Origin: Variovorax paradoxus
GTDB taxonomy: Bacteria; Pseudomonadota; Gammaproteobacteria; Burkholderiales; Burkholderiaceae_C
Length of the DNA stretch: 64,000 bases
Reading direction: 5' to 3'
NCBI GenBank assembly: GCA_016806145.1
Contig: CP063166.1
Span: 2,418,001 to 2,482,000, forward strand
Part shown: positions 17,687 to 27,048 of the stretch, piece after piece
How positions within the stretch are numbered: the stretch's first letter is position 1
Layout: each line of letters starts with the position of its first letter
The notes under the pieces: model-generated
What the model was told of the DNA's origin: nothing
Database searches by the model: none
Seen by the model: only the letters and a program-made list of their open reading frames with translations
Position numbers and translations under genes: made by a program

Positions 17687-18163
17687 TTACTCGAGTTCGC
17701 CCATCTGCGATTGCAGGTAGTTCTGCAGGCCGACGCGGTCGATCAGGTCGATCTGGGTTTCGAGGAAGTCGATGTGCTCCTCGGTGTCGTCGAGGATTTC
17801 CTGCAGCAGGTCGCGCGAGACGTAGTCGCGCACCGATTCGCAATGCGCGATGCCGTCCTTGATCGTGGCCTGCGCGCCGGTCTCGGCGCCGAGGTCGCAG
17901 CGCAGCAGTTCGGGCACGTCTTCGCCGATGTTCAGCTTGCCCAGGTCCTGCAGGTTCGGCAGGCCGTCGAGCATGAAGATCCGGTCCATCAGCTTGTCGG
18001 CATGCTTCATCTCGCCGATCGATTCTTCGTATTCCTTCTTGGCCAGCTTGTCGAGGCCCCAATGCTTGAGCATGCGGTAGTGAAGGAAGTACTGGTTGAT
18101 CGCAGTCAGCTCGTTCTTGAGCTGCGCCTGCAGATGCTCGATGACCTTGGGATCGCCCTTCAT
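17687..18163 (-). CDS. bfr: Bacterioferritin
   Basis: This is the heme-containing ferritin that stores iron in a 24-mer. The 158-aa product starts [20 protein letters not shown] and shows the ferroxidase ligands (E in [35 protein letters not shown]) and the heme-binding Met in the RIFMLDG segment. It is typical in length. It is divergent from ahpC and has its own tetraloop terminator. In the island it pairs functionally with bfd. Confidence 0.95.
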   Translation of the reverse strand: MKGDPKVIEHLQAQLKNELTAINQYFLHYRMLKHWGLDKLAKKEYEESIGEMKHADKLMDRIFMLDGLPNLQDLGKLNIGEDVPELLRCDLGAETGAQATIKDGIAHCESVRDYVSRDLLQEILDDTEEHIDFLETQIDLIDRVGLQNYLQSQMGELE

Positions 18164-18333
18164 GGTGTTTTTCCTTGTTATGAAAGCAGTAAAGGCCGCG
18201 ATTGTCGGAGCGCGAAGGAGGGTGGCGCAAGCAAAGCCATGCATTCGCGCTCTGCATGCGTTTGATGCTGATACACGTTCGTATCCGGAGGGCGAGCCAT
18301 GCCGCCAGGCATGCGGCCCGCCCATCGCAAGAC

Positions 18334-18370
18334 ATAGGGGGCTGCAATGCATTTAATAGCTATGAACTAT
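18334..18370 (+). promoter_or_regulatory. Putative OxyR-binding site upstream of ahpC
   Basis: The four spaced elements ATAG (18334), CAAT (18345), ATAG (18356) and CTAT (18367) are separated by exactly seven bases each. This is the ATAG-N7-CTAT-N7-ATAG-N7-CTAT arrangement of OxyR tetramer sites, with 15 of 16 positions matched. It abuts the -35 box of a good promoter, as expected for an activator. Confidence 0.7.
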
Positions 18371-18397
18371 TGAAAGATGCCATTTGGTAGCTATACT
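18370..18397 (+). promoter_or_regulatory. Sigma70-type promoter of ahpC
   Basis: TTGAAA (18370-18375), a 16-base spacer and TATACT (18392-18397) give a near-consensus promoter about 40 bases before the ahpC start. Confidence 0.7.
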
Positions 18398-18436
18398 CAT
18401 GGTTCGCTTCTTTCATCACCACCAAGGAAACCAGCA

Positions 18437-19000
18437 ATGTCCCTGATCAACACCCAAGTCCTGCCCTTCAAGACCCAGGCCTACCTCAACGGCAAGTTCA
18501 TCGATGTGTCCGACGAGACGCTGAAGGGCAAGTGGTCCGTGCTGATCTTCATGCCGGCTGCCTTCACCTTCAACTGCCCGACCGAAGTCGAAGACGCCGC
18601 CGACAACTACCCCGAGTTCCAGAAGCTGGGTGCCGAGGTCTACATCGTGACCACCGACACGCACTTCTCGCACAAGGTGTGGCACGACACCTCGCCGGCC
18701 GTCGGCAAGGCCAAGTTCCCGCTGGTGGGCGACCCGACCCACACGCTGACCAACAACTTCGGCGTGCACATCCCCGAAGAAGGCCTGGCACTGCGCGGCA
18801 CCTTCGTGATCAACCCCGAAGGCATCATCAAGACCGCCGAAGTGCACTCCAACGAGATCGCCCGCGACGTCAAGGAAACCCTGCGCAAGCTCAAGGCAGC
18901 CGTCTACACCGCCGCCCACCCGAACGAAGTCTGCCCGGCCAAGTGGAATGAAGGCGACAAGACCATCGCCCCGTCGTTCGACCTCGTCGGCAAGATCTAA
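18437..19000 (+). CDS. ahpC: Alkyl hydroperoxide reductase subunit C
   Basis: This is a two-cysteine peroxiredoxin that reduces H2O2 and organic hydroperoxides. The 187-aa product has the peroxidatic cysteine in AAFTFNCPTEVED (near residue 48; family usual is ADFTFVCPTEL) and the resolving cysteine in EVCPAKW near residue 166. The start ATG 18437 follows a GGAAA ribosome binding site. It is regulated by an OxyR-type site and followed by a terminator, then ahpF. The pairing with an AhpF of the NADH type, rather than AhpD, indicates the enteric-type system. Confidence 0.96.
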   Translation: MSLINTQVLPFKTQAYLNGKFIDVSDETLKGKWSVLIFMPAAFTFNCPTEVEDAADNYPEFQKLGAEVYIVTTDTHFSHKVWHDTSPAVGKAKFPLVGDPTHTLTNNFGVHIPEEGLALRGTFVINPEGIIKTAEVHSNEIARDVKETLRKLKAAVYTAAHPNEVCPAKWNEGDKTIAPSFDLVGKI

Positions 19001-19017
19001 GGCGCTCCGCGCGAAAG

Positions 19018-19049
19018 CCCGGGCGCTCACGAGGCCCCCGGGTTTTTTT
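19018..19049 (+). terminator. Terminator between ahpC and ahpF
   Basis: CCCGGG arms with a 13-base interior (partly paired) are followed by seven T residues. It likely attenuates rather than fully blocks ahpF transcription, which would make AhpC more abundant. Confidence 0.8.
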
Positions 19050-19091
19050 GTCCCCAATTGATAGTTTCCAGTTATCGAAAGAGAGTCCCTC

Positions 19092-20648
19092 ATGCTCGAC
19101 GCCAGCACCAAAGCCCAATTGAAGAGTTACCTCGACCGCGCCACGCAGCCGATCGAGATCGTCGCCTCGCTCGACGACAGCAAGGCCTCGGACGAAGTGC
19201 TGTCGCTGCTGAAGGACGTGGCCGAAGCCTCGTCGCTGGTCCGCCTGAGCGAAAGCCGCGACGACAACCACCGCAAGCCCTCGTTCTCGGTCAACCGCCC
19301 GAGCGAAAACCACGGCCCGCGCTTCGCCGGCCTCCCGATGGGGCATGAATTCACCTCGCTGATCCTCGCGCTGCTGCAGATCGGCGGCTACCCGCCGAAG
19401 GTGGAGCAGGCCGTGCTCGACCAGATCAAGGCGCTCGACGGCGATTTCGAGTTCGAGATCTACGTCTCGCTGACCTGCCACAACTGCCCCGACGTGGTCC
19501 AGGCGCTGAACCTGATGGCGGTGCAGAACCCGCGCATCCGTACCACGATGATCGAGGGCGGCACCTTCCAGGAAGAAGTGAAGGAACGCCAGGTGATGGC
19601 CGTGCCCACCGTGTTCCTCAACGGCACCGAGTTCGGCCAGGGGCGCATGAGCCTGGAAGAGATCCTCGCGAAGATCGACAACAGCGGCGTCGAGCGCGAA
19701 GCCAAGAAGATCGCCGCCAAGGACCCGTTCGACGTGCTGATCGTCGGCGGCGGCCCCGCGGGTGCCGCGGCGGCCGTGTACGCGGCGCGCAAGGGCATCC
19801 GCACCGGCGTGGCTTCCGAGCGTTTCGGCGGCCAGGTGCTCGACACCATGGGCATCGAGAACTTCATCTCGATCAAGGAGACCGAGGGACCGAAGTTCGC
19901 CCATGCGCTCGAGGAGCACGTGCGCGACTACGAGGTCGACATCATGAACCTGCAGCGCGCCAAGGCGTTGATTCCGGGCGAGGGCTTGATCGAGGTGCAG
20001 CTCGAGAGCGGCGCGTCGCTCAAGAGCAAGTCCGTGATCATCTCGACCGGCGCGCGCTGGCGCAACATCAACGTGCCCGGCGAGCACGAGTTCAAGAACA
20101 AGGGCGTGGCCTACTGCCCGCACTGCGACGGCCCGCTGTTCAAGGGCAAGCGCGTGGCGGTCATCGGCGGCGGCAACTCGGGCGTCGAGGCGGCGATCGA
20201 CCTGGCCGGCATCGTGGGCCATGTCACGCTGATCGAGTTCGACACCCAACTGCGCGCCGACGCCGTGCTGCAGCGCAAGCTGCACAGCCTGAAGAACGTC
20301 GACGTGTTCACCAACGCGCAGACCACCGAGATCACCGGCGACCAGAAGGTCAACGGCCTGGTCTACAAGGACCGCGCGACCGGCGAAGCCAAGCGCGTCG
20401 ACCTCGAGGGCGTGTTCATCCAGATCGGCCTGGTGCCCAACACCGACTGGCTCAAGGGCACGATCGAGCTGTCGAAACACGGCGAGATCGTGGTGGATGC
20501 CAAGGGCCAGACCTCGGTGCCCGGCGTGTTCGCCGCGGGCGACGCGACCACGGTGCCGTTCAAGCAGATCATCATCGCGGCCGGCGACGGCGCGAAGGCG
20601 GCACTCGGTGCATTCGATCACCTGATCCGCACTTCAGCCCCAGCCTGA
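19092..20648 (+). CDS. ahpF: Alkyl hydroperoxide reductase subunit F
   Basis: This NADH-dependent flavoprotein reduces AhpC. The 518-aa product has two N-terminal thioredoxin-like folds with the disulfide CHNCPDVV near residue 130, then a thioredoxin-reductase core with the FAD motif [20 protein letters not shown], the redox pair CPHCDGPLF and an NADH-binding [19 protein letters not shown]. It ends [12 protein letters not shown]. It is located 91 bases after ahpC behind a hairpin. Confidence 0.96.
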   Translation: MLDASTKAQLKSYLDRATQPIEIVASLDDSKASDEVLSLLKDVAEASSLVRLSESRDDNHRKPSFSVNRPSENHGPRFAGLPMGHEFTSLILALLQIGGYPPKVEQAVLDQIKALDGDFEFEIYVSLTCHNCPDVVQALNLMAVQNPRIRTTMIEGGTFQEEVKERQVMAVPTVFLNGTEFGQGRMSLEEILAKIDNSGVEREAKKIAAKDPFDVLIVGGGPAGAAAAVYAARKGIRTGVASERFGGQVLDTMGIENFISIKETEGPKFAHALEEHVRDYEVDIMNLQRAKALIPGEGLIEVQLESGASLKSKSVIISTGARWRNINVPGEHEFKNKGVAYCPHCDGPLFKGKRVAVIGGGNSGVEAAIDLAGIVGHVTLIEFDTQLRADAVLQRKLHSLKNVDVFTNAQTTEITGDQKVNGLVYKDRATGEAKRVDLEGVFIQIGLVPNTDWLKGTIELSKHGEIVVDAKGQTSVPGVFAAGDATTVPFKQIIIAAGDGAKAALGAFDHLIRTSAPA

Positions 20649-20668
20649 GTGGGTGCATCGGCGGCCAG

Positions 20669-20685
20669 ATGAGAATTGTTCTCAT
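20669..20685 (+). promoter_or_regulatory. Putative Fur box upstream of the heme receptor
   Basis: ATGAGAA-TTG-TTCTCAT is a perfect 7-3-7 inverted repeat resembling Fur sites, located 140-175 bases before the receptor start. A TAAAAT box (20685-20690) abuts it as a possible -10 element. Confidence 0.7.
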
Positions 20686-20810
20686 AAAATAGTTTTCAGA
20701 GGCTCGCGCGCCGCGCATCGCGGCGAGAACACCAACAAAAGGGAACCGAGCCTCCCGCCGCCAGCCAGGTCAGCCGCGCCGCTTCCGCCGCGCCGAGGTC
20801 CAGCAAGCCG

Positions 20811-23111
20811 TTGTTCATTCCAACGCTTGCCGGACCTTTTTTCGTGGCCGCCACCTCTACCCGTCCTTCGCGCTTCGCGCGCTCGTCTTCCTCTTCTTCC
20901 CGACCCGCGCGCGCGCGCCGCGCGCTGCTGCCCTGGCTGATCGCCAGCGGCTTCGGTGCCACGGCACCGGCCTGGGCCCAGCAGCCGCCGCAACAGGTCG
21001 CCGCGCTCGGCGAGATCGTGGTCAGCGGCTCGCGCTCCGAACAGGAGAAGGACGCGCTGCCGGTCAGCGTCGAAGTGCTCAACCGCGAGACGATCGAATC
21101 GAAGCAGATCAACGACATCCGCGACGCGGTGCGCGACCTGCCGAACGTCTCGGTCAAGCGCTCGCCGGCACGCTTCGGCCTCGCCCAGGGCAACACCGGC
21201 CGCGACAACAACGCCGGCTTCAACATCCGCGGCCTCGACGGCAACCGCGTGCTGCTGCTGACCGACGGCATCCGCACGCCGCGCAGCTATGTCTTCAGCG
21301 CCAACGCCTTCGGCCGCGACTACTTCGACATCGGCCTGATCGAGCGCATCGAGATCCTCAAGGGCCCGGCCTCCGCGCTCTACGGCTCCGACGGCCTCGC
21401 GGGCCTGGTCAATTTCATCACGCGCGATCCGTCCTCGTTCCTGCGCGACGGCAAGCGCTTCGGCGGCAGCGCCAGCGTCGGCTACAGCGGCGACGACAAC
21501 GGACGGCGCGCCGGCGTCACGCTCGCGGGCAAGCCCAACGAGACCTTGCAGTGGCTGCTCTCGGCCAACCTCGGGCGCTCGCACGAGCTCGAGAACCGCG
21601 GCAGCTACAACGCGCCCAACGCCGACCGCACCACGCCCAACCCGCAGCGCGACCGCAGTGGCGCGCTGCTGGCCAAGGTCATCCTCACGCCGAATGCCGA
21701 CCAGCGCCACGGCTTCACCTTCGAGCACATCGAGAAGACCAGCCGCTACGACCTGCTGTCGGGCCTCGCGAAGCCACCCTATGCCTCGACCTCGGTGGTC
21801 GGCCTCGACGCCCGCACCGACCTGCAGCGCGACCGCTTCACCTACGACGGCCGGCTGCGCCTGAATTCGGTCATGGCCGACAGCCTGCAGGCCACGGTGA
21901 GCTACCAGAAGTCGAAGTCGCGCGAGTACATCTTCGAGGACCGCTTCAGCGCCGCCGACCGTTCGCGCGACGTGACCTACGACGAGAGCACCTGGCAGTT
22001 CGGCCTGCAGGTCGACAAGCTGGTGCGCACCGGCGACTGGGCACAGAAGATCACCTACGGCTTCGACTACGCGCGCACCAACGTGGAGAACCTGCAAACC
22101 GGCCTGGTGCCGCCTGCCGGCGAGAGCTACCCGCTCAAGCGCTTCCCCGACACGCGCGAGACCTCCTCGGCCTTCTATGTGCAGGACGAGTTCATCCACG
22201 ACCGCTGGAGCATCACGCCAGGCATCCGCTTGGACCGCTTCTCGCTCGATGCCGACCAGGCCGGCTTCAACGCGCAGGCGGTCTCGCTCTCGGGCTCGGC
22301 GGTCTCGCCCAAGCTCGGCGTGCTGTTCCGCGCCACGCCGCAATGGAGCGTCTACGGCAACTACGCCTCGGGCTTCAAGGCGCCGAACGCGTTCCAGGTC
22401 AACAACTTCTTCGAGAACACGATCTCGGGCTACCGCACCATCCCGAACCCCAACCTCAAGCCCGAGAAGAGCCAGAACGTCGAGCTCGGCGTGCGCGGGC
22501 GCACCGGCGTGCTGAACTTCGACGTCGCCGCCTTCACCGGCAACTACAAGGACCTGATCGAGAACGACCGCCAGGTCGGCGGCGTGTTCGGCTCGCGCGT
22601 GAACCCGGCCACCTTCCAGTCGGTCAACATCGGCCGCGCGCGCATCAGCGGCTTCGAGGTCAAGGGCGAGCTCGACTTCACCGACAACGGCAATGGCTTC
22701 TCGGTGCCCTTCGCCTGGGGCCAGACGCGCGGGCGCGATCGCAGCAACGACCGGCCGCTGAACTCCATCGATCCGCGCAAGATCAACCTCGGCCTGGCCT
22801 ACAAGGCGCCGGCCTGGTCGGTGCGGCTCGACGCGGTGCACCATGCGGCCAAGAAGCGCTCCGACGTGGATGCGGCCGAGATCACCACCGGCGGCGTGCA
22901 GTTCCTCACGCCCTCGGCGACCACGCTGGACCTGAGCGCGCAATGGCGCATCAGCCGCGACCTGCGCCTGAACGCCTCGATCACGAACCTCACGAACAAG
23001 CGCTACTGGATGTGGAGCGACGTGCGCGGCCTGACCTCCACCGCGCTGATCCGCGACGCCTACACGCAGCCGGGACGCAGCTTCAACGTCTCGCTCGTGG
23101 CCGATTTCTGA
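20811..23111 (+). CDS. bhuR: TonB-dependent heme/hemoglobin receptor
   Basis: This outer-membrane receptor is of the hemoglobin/transferrin/lactoferrin group. The 766-aa frame (TTG start 20811; GTG 20844 is an alternative) has a signal region ending TAPAWA-QQ, a plug domain (IVVSGSRSEQEKDALPVSVE; IRDAVRDLPNVSVKR; FNIRGLDGNRVLLLTDGIRT; IEILKGPASALYGSDGLAG) and a barrel ending in Phe (SLVADF). It is followed by bhuSTUV in one operon. In Bordetella the bhuR locus is controlled by HurI/HurR; no such pair is visible here, so regulation appears to be through the Fur box alone. Confidence 0.9.
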   Translation: MFIPTLAGPFFVAATSTRPSRFARSSSSSSRPARARRALLPWLIASGFGATAPAWAQQPPQQVAALGEIVVSGSRSEQEKDALPVSVEVLNRETIESKQINDIRDAVRDLPNVSVKRSPARFGLAQGNTGRDNNAGFNIRGLDGNRVLLLTDGIRTPRSYVFSANAFGRDYFDIGLIERIEILKGPASALYGSDGLAGLVNFITRDPSSFLRDGKRFGGSASVGYSGDDNGRRAGVTLAGKPNETLQWLLSANLGRSHELENRGSYNAPNADRTTPNPQRDRSGALLAKVILTPNADQRHGFTFEHIEKTSRYDLLSGLAKPPYASTSVVGLDARTDLQRDRFTYDGRLRLNSVMADSLQATVSYQKSKSREYIFEDRFSAADRSRDVTYDESTWQFGLQVDKLVRTGDWAQKITYGFDYARTNVENLQTGLVPPAGESYPLKRFPDTRETSSAFYVQDEFIHDRWSITPGIRLDRFSLDADQAGFNAQAVSLSGSAVSPKLGVLFRATPQWSVYGNYASGFKAPNAFQVNNFFENTISGYRTIPNPNLKPEKSQNVELGVRGRTGVLNFDVAAFTGNYKDLIENDRQVGGVFGSRVNPATFQSVNIGRARISGFEVKGELDFTDNGNGFSVPFAWGQTRGRDRSNDRPLNSIDPRKINLGLAYKAPAWSVRLDAVHHAAKKRSDVDAAEITTGGVQFLTPSATTLDLSAQWRISRDLRLNASITNLTNKRYWMWSDVRGLTSTALIRDAYTQPGRSFNVSLVADF

Positions 23112-23145
23112 GCCACCCAATCTCACACAGGAAGGACCACAGACG

Positions 23146-24243
23146 ATGAATGCCGACGACATCCGCCACCGTTTCGCCGAGCTGCGCGCCAAGGGCATGC
23201 GCCACAAGGACGCCGCCGCCGCCATGGGGCTGGCCGAGGGCGCCGCGATCGCGGCCCATGCGGGCGCGCACGACCAGGCCCTGCGCGCCACGCCGCTGCG
23301 CGGGCCGTGGCTGGCGCTGCTGCAGTCGCTCGAGGCCTGCGGGCCGCTGCTGGCGCTCACGCGCAACGAGACCACGGTGCACGAGAAGACCGGCATCTAC
23401 GAGAAGCTCTCGGGCGGCGAGGCCATGGGGCTCGCGCTCGGCGAGGCGATCGACCTGCGGCTGTTCTTCAGCCGCTGGCACGCGGGCTTCGCGGTGGACG
23501 AGGCGGCCGCCAATCCCGGCGTGCCGTCCTCGCTGAGCCTGCAGTTCTTCGACGCGCACGGCCTGGCGGTGCACAAGATCTTCGTGCGCGAGGCCACCGA
23601 CCGCGGCGCGCTGCAGGCGGTGATCGATGCGCACGCGGCGCCGGAGCTGCAGGTGGCATTCAAGCCGGCCGAGCCCAAGCCCGCGCCGCGTGCCGACGCC
23701 GCCATCGACGCCGGCGCGCTCGCCGAGGCCTGGCGCGGCATGCAGGACACGCACGAGTTCTTCGGCCTGCTCAAGAAGTTCGATACCGAGCGCCAGCAGA
23801 GCTTCCGGCTCACCGAGGGCGAGTTCACGCAGCGCGCCGCGCTGCATGCGGTGGGCGACCTGCTGCAGGAAGCGTCCTTCAGCGGCACGCCGATCATGGT
23901 CTTCGTCGGCAGCCCCGGCTGCATCCAGATCCACACCGGCCCGGTGGTGCGCGTCGAGCCGATGGAGATGCCGGCGCGTGGCGACGCCGCGCCGATGCGT
24001 TGGCTCAACGTGCTCGACCCCGGCTTCAACCTGCATCTGCGCGAGGACCGCATCGCGAGCGTGTGGATCGTCGAGAAGCCCACCAGCGACGGCCACGTGA
24101 CCTCGGTCGAGGCCTTCGACGGCGAAGGCGAGCTGATGGCGATGTTCTTCGGCGCGCGCAAGCCTGGCGTGCCCGAGCGCGAGGACTGGCGCAAGCTGGT
24201 GCGCGGGCTCGCGCGGCTGTCCGCGACGGCGCCGGCAGCCTGA
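23146..24243 (+). CDS. bhuS: Heme-degrading/heme-carrier protein HemS/HmuS family
   Basis: This cytoplasmic heme-binding and degradation protein is built from two repeats. The 365-aa product begins MNADDIRHRFAELRAKGM, and the repeats are recognisable by NETTVHEKTGIYEKLSG (first half) and by VGSPGCIQIHTGPVVRVEPM and LHLREDRIASVWIVEKPTSDG (second half). Conserved His residues near heme sites are present. It is located 34 bases after the receptor. Confidence 0.9.
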   Translation: MNADDIRHRFAELRAKGMRHKDAAAAMGLAEGAAIAAHAGAHDQALRATPLRGPWLALLQSLEACGPLLALTRNETTVHEKTGIYEKLSGGEAMGLALGEAIDLRLFFSRWHAGFAVDEAAANPGVPSSLSLQFFDAHGLAVHKIFVREATDRGALQAVIDAHAAPELQVAFKPAEPKPAPRADAAIDAGALAEAWRGMQDTHEFFGLLKKFDTERQQSFRLTEGEFTQRAALHAVGDLLQEASFSGTPIMVFVGSPGCIQIHTGPVVRVEPMEMPARGDAAPMRWLNVLDPGFNLHLREDRIASVWIVEKPTSDGHVTSVEAFDGEGELMAMFFGARKPGVPEREDWRKLVRGLARLSATAPAA

Positions 24244-24283
24244 TCGCTCGAACGTTTTTCTCCTTGCCCCACGTTTTTTCTCC

Positions 24284-25186
24284 ATGACCGAAGAACGCAT
24301 CTCTCCCTTCCTCGTCCGCCGCCGCGACGCATTGCGCCTCGCCGCCGCGGCCTCGCTCGGCGCCGCCGCGCTGCCCTTGTTCGCCCAGTCGCCCGAGGCG
24401 AAGAAGCTGCCGCGGCTCATCACCGTGAGCGGCGCGATCACCGAGGTGGTGTACCTGCTCGGCGCCGAGGGCCAGCTCGTCGGCACCGACACCACCAGCC
24501 TCTATCCGGCCGCGGCGCGCGGCACGCCCAAGGTCGGCTACATGCGGCAGCTCTCGGCCGAGGGGCTGCTGTCGCTCAAGCCCGATGCCGTGATCGCCAC
24601 CAACGAGTCGGGGCCGCCGGTGGTGCTCGACCAGGTGCGCTCGGCCGGCGTCGAGGTCGAGATCGTGCAGGCCGACCACAGCTGGGGCGAGGTGCAGCGC
24701 AAGATCCAGGTGGTGGGACGCGCCGCGGCCCGCGAGGCGCAGGCGCGCGCGCTGCAGGTGAAGCTCGATGCCGAATGGGCCCAGGTGCAGCAGCGCGTGG
24801 CAGCCGCGCAGGGCCGCAAGCCGCGCGTGCTATTCGTGCTCTCGCACAGCGCGAGCCCGCAGGTGTCGGGCGAGAAGACCGCCGCGCACGCGGTGATCGG
24901 CTATGCGGGCGGCGTCAACGCGCTCGGCGGCTTCGAGGGCTACCGCCCGATGACCGCCGAGGCCATGGCCACGGCCGCGCCCGACATCGTCATGACCAGC
25001 GACCAGAGCATCGAGGCCCACGGCGGCGTCGAGCGCTTCTGGCAGCGGCCCGAACTGGCGCTCACGCCCGCGTTCAGGAAGCGCTCGCTGGTCACGCTCG
25101 ACGCCTTGCTGTTGCTGGGCTTCGGCCCGCGCATGCCGGCGGCGATCGCCGAGCTGCATCCGAGGTTCATGGCCGCGGTGGCATGA
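24284..25186 (+). CDS. bhuT: Heme ABC transporter periplasmic binding protein
   Basis: This is the periplasmic heme-binding component. The 300-aa product has a twin-arginine-like or Sec signal (VRRRDALRLAAAASLGAAAL, cleavage after LFA), then the class III substrate-binding fold: RLITVSGAITEVVYLLGAEG, GTPKVGYMRQLSAEGLLSLKPD and VIATNESGPP. The pattern resembles HmuT/ShuT/PhuT. The stop TGA overlaps the permease ATG by four bases. Confidence 0.9.
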   Translation: MTEERISPFLVRRRDALRLAAAASLGAAALPLFAQSPEAKKLPRLITVSGAITEVVYLLGAEGQLVGTDTTSLYPAAARGTPKVGYMRQLSAEGLLSLKPDAVIATNESGPPVVLDQVRSAGVEVEIVQADHSWGEVQRKIQVVGRAAAREAQARALQVKLDAEWAQVQQRVAAAQGRKPRVLFVLSHSASPQVSGEKTAAHAVIGYAGGVNALGGFEGYRPMTAEAMATAAPDIVMTSDQSIEAHGGVERFWQRPELALTPAFRKRSLVTLDALLLLGFGPRMPAAIAELHPRFMAAVA

Positions 25187-26223
25187 GCCAGCGCTTCCCG
25201 CCGCGGGCCGTGGTGGCCGGCTGCGCGCTGCTGCTCGCCTTCGCGCTCGCGCTCGGCGCGGTCTCGGGCGCCTACGCGATCAGCCTGCCGCAACTGTGGA
25301 AGGTGCTGGCCTCGCTGGGGCAGGGCGCCGCGGCCGACAGGTCGCCCGAATACCTGGTGTTCGTCAACATCCGCCTGCCGCGCCTGGTGCTCGGCGTGGC
25401 GGCCGGCGCGGGCCTGGGCATGGCGGGCACCTTGATGCAGGGGCTGTTTCGCAACCCGCTGGCCGATCCCGGCCTGGTGGGCATCAGCAGCGGCGCCGCG
25501 CTCGCGGCCGGCGTCACCATCGTGCTGGGCGCGTGGTTCATGCCGGTGCTGCCGCGCACGCTCGGCAGCTGGACGCTGGTGGTGATGGCCTTCGGCGGCG
25601 GCCTCTCGGTCACCTTGCTGATCTACGCGCTGTCGCGCAGCGAGGGCGGCACGCGCATGGCGCTGATGCTGCTCGCGGGCATCGCGGTCAATGCGCTGGC
25701 GGGCGCGGGGCTTGGTTTCCTCAGTGTGATTGCCACCGACGAACAACTGCGCAGCCTGCAGTTCTGGCTGCTCGGCAGCCTGGGCGGCGCGCGCTGGAGC
25801 GCGGTGATCCTGGTCGGCGTGGCGGTGCTACTGTCCTGCGTGGCAGCGGCCTCGCTGGCCGCGCCGCTCAACGCGATCGCACTCGGCGAATCGCAGGCGG
25901 CGCTGCTGGGCGTGGACGTGGAGCGCATCAAGCGGCGCGCCATCGTCGTCACGGCGGTGGCGGTGGGCGCGGTGACGGCCACCACCGGGATCATCGGCTT
26001 CGTCGGCCTGATCGCGCCGCATTGGGTGCGCATGGTGGCCGGGCCCGATCACCGCGTGGTGCTGCCCGCCTCGGCGCTGCTGGGCGCGGCGCTGGTGCTG
26101 GTGGCCGACACGGTGGCGCGCACCGCGATGGCACCGGCCGAGCTGCCGCTGGGCGTGCTCACGGCCTTCATCGGCGTGCCGATGTTCCTGCTGATGCTGC
26201 GGCATTTCCGGGGGCGCATATGA
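25183..26223 (+). CDS. bhuU: Heme ABC transporter permease (FecCD family)
   Basis: This 346-aa inner-membrane permease has about ten helices. Family signatures are NIRLPRLVLGVAAGAGLGMAG, FRNPLADPGLVGISSGAALA and LIAPHWVRMVAGPDHRVVLP. The start is ATG 25183, inside the bhuT stop codon region (4-bp overlap). The stop overlaps the ATPase start in the same way, so the three transport genes are translationally coupled. Confidence 0.92.
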   Translation: MSQRFPPRAVVAGCALLLAFALALGAVSGAYAISLPQLWKVLASLGQGAAADRSPEYLVFVNIRLPRLVLGVAAGAGLGMAGTLMQGLFRNPLADPGLVGISSGAALAAGVTIVLGAWFMPVLPRTLGSWTLVVMAFGGGLSVTLLIYALSRSEGGTRMALMLLAGIAVNALAGAGLGFLSVIATDEQLRSLQFWLLGSLGGARWSAVILVGVAVLLSCVAAASLAAPLNAIALGESQAALLGVDVERIKRRAIVVTAVAVGAVTATTGIIGFVGLIAPHWVRMVAGPDHRVVLPASALLGAALVLVADTVARTAMAPAELPLGVLTAFIGVPMFLLMLRHFRGRI

Positions 26224-27029
26224 AGGCGCCGGATCTGGAACTTGGATTGCGCTGCGAGGACGCCGAGGTGCGCATCGGCGCCAAGGCGCTGCTCTCGCGG
26301 GCCACGGTGCGGCTGGCGCCCGGCCGCGTGACGGCGATCCTCGGCCCCAATGGCGCGGGCAAGTCGACCTTGCTGTCGGTGCTGTCGGGGCAGCGCGAGC
26401 CCACGGCGGGCCGGGCGCTGCTCGACGGCCGGCCGCTGCGCGCCCACGGCATGCCGGCGCTCGCGCTGCGGCGCGCACTGATGCCGCAGGAAAGCGCGGT
26501 GGCCTTCGACTTCAGCGCGCGCGACGTGGTCGCGCTGGGCCGCTATCCGCACCGGCTGGCACCCGCGCCCGACGAGGACGCGATCGTCGCCGCGGCGATG
26601 GCGCTGACCGACGTGTCGGCGCTCGCGCCGCGCGTCCTCAACACGCTGTCGGGCGGCGAGAAGGCGCGCGTGCACATGGCGCGGGTGCTGGCGCAGCTGT
26701 GGCATCCGCGCGCCGACGGGGCCGCGCGCTGGCTGCTGCTCGACGAGCCGACGGCCGCGCTCGACCTGGCCCACCAGCATGCCGCGATGCGGCTGCTGCG
26801 CGGCTGGGCCGGGCAGGGCGTCGGCGTGGTGGTGGTGCTCCACGACCTGAACCTGGCGCGGCGCTATGCCGACGAGGTGGTGGTGCTGGGCGTGCCCGAT
26901 GTCCCTGGCGGGTTGTGCCAGGGCCCGACCGCCGAAGTGCTGGCGCCGCCGCTGATCGAGGCGGTCTGGCGCATGCCGTGCCAGAGCGTGGTCGGCGCGG
27001 ACGGGATCGAGCAGTACCTGTTCGGCTAG
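26220..27029 (+). CDS. bhuV: Heme ABC transporter ATP-binding protein
   Basis: The 269-aa ABC ATPase has Walker A (LGPNGAGKSTLLSVL), the Q-loop (LMPQESAVAFDFSARDVV), the signature LSGGEKARVHMARVLAQL, Walker B (WLLLDEPTAALDL) and the switch His (VVVLHDLNLA). This spacing and the SARDVV segment are typical of HmuV/PhuV importers. It ends the heme operon and is followed by the convergent ppsR after 19 bases. Confidence 0.93.
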   Translation: MKAPDLELGLRCEDAEVRIGAKALLSRATVRLAPGRVTAILGPNGAGKSTLLSVLSGQREPTAGRALLDGRPLRAHGMPALALRRALMPQESAVAFDFSARDVVALGRYPHRLAPAPDEDAIVAAAMALTDVSALAPRVLNTLSGGEKARVHMARVLAQLWHPRADGAARWLLLDEPTAALDLAHQHAAMRLLRGWAGQGVGVVVVLHDLNLARRYADEVVVLGVPDVPGGLCQGPTAEVLAPPLIEAVWRMPCQSVVGADGIEQYLFG

Positions 27030-27048
27030 AAGCCGCCGTCCGGGGCGT

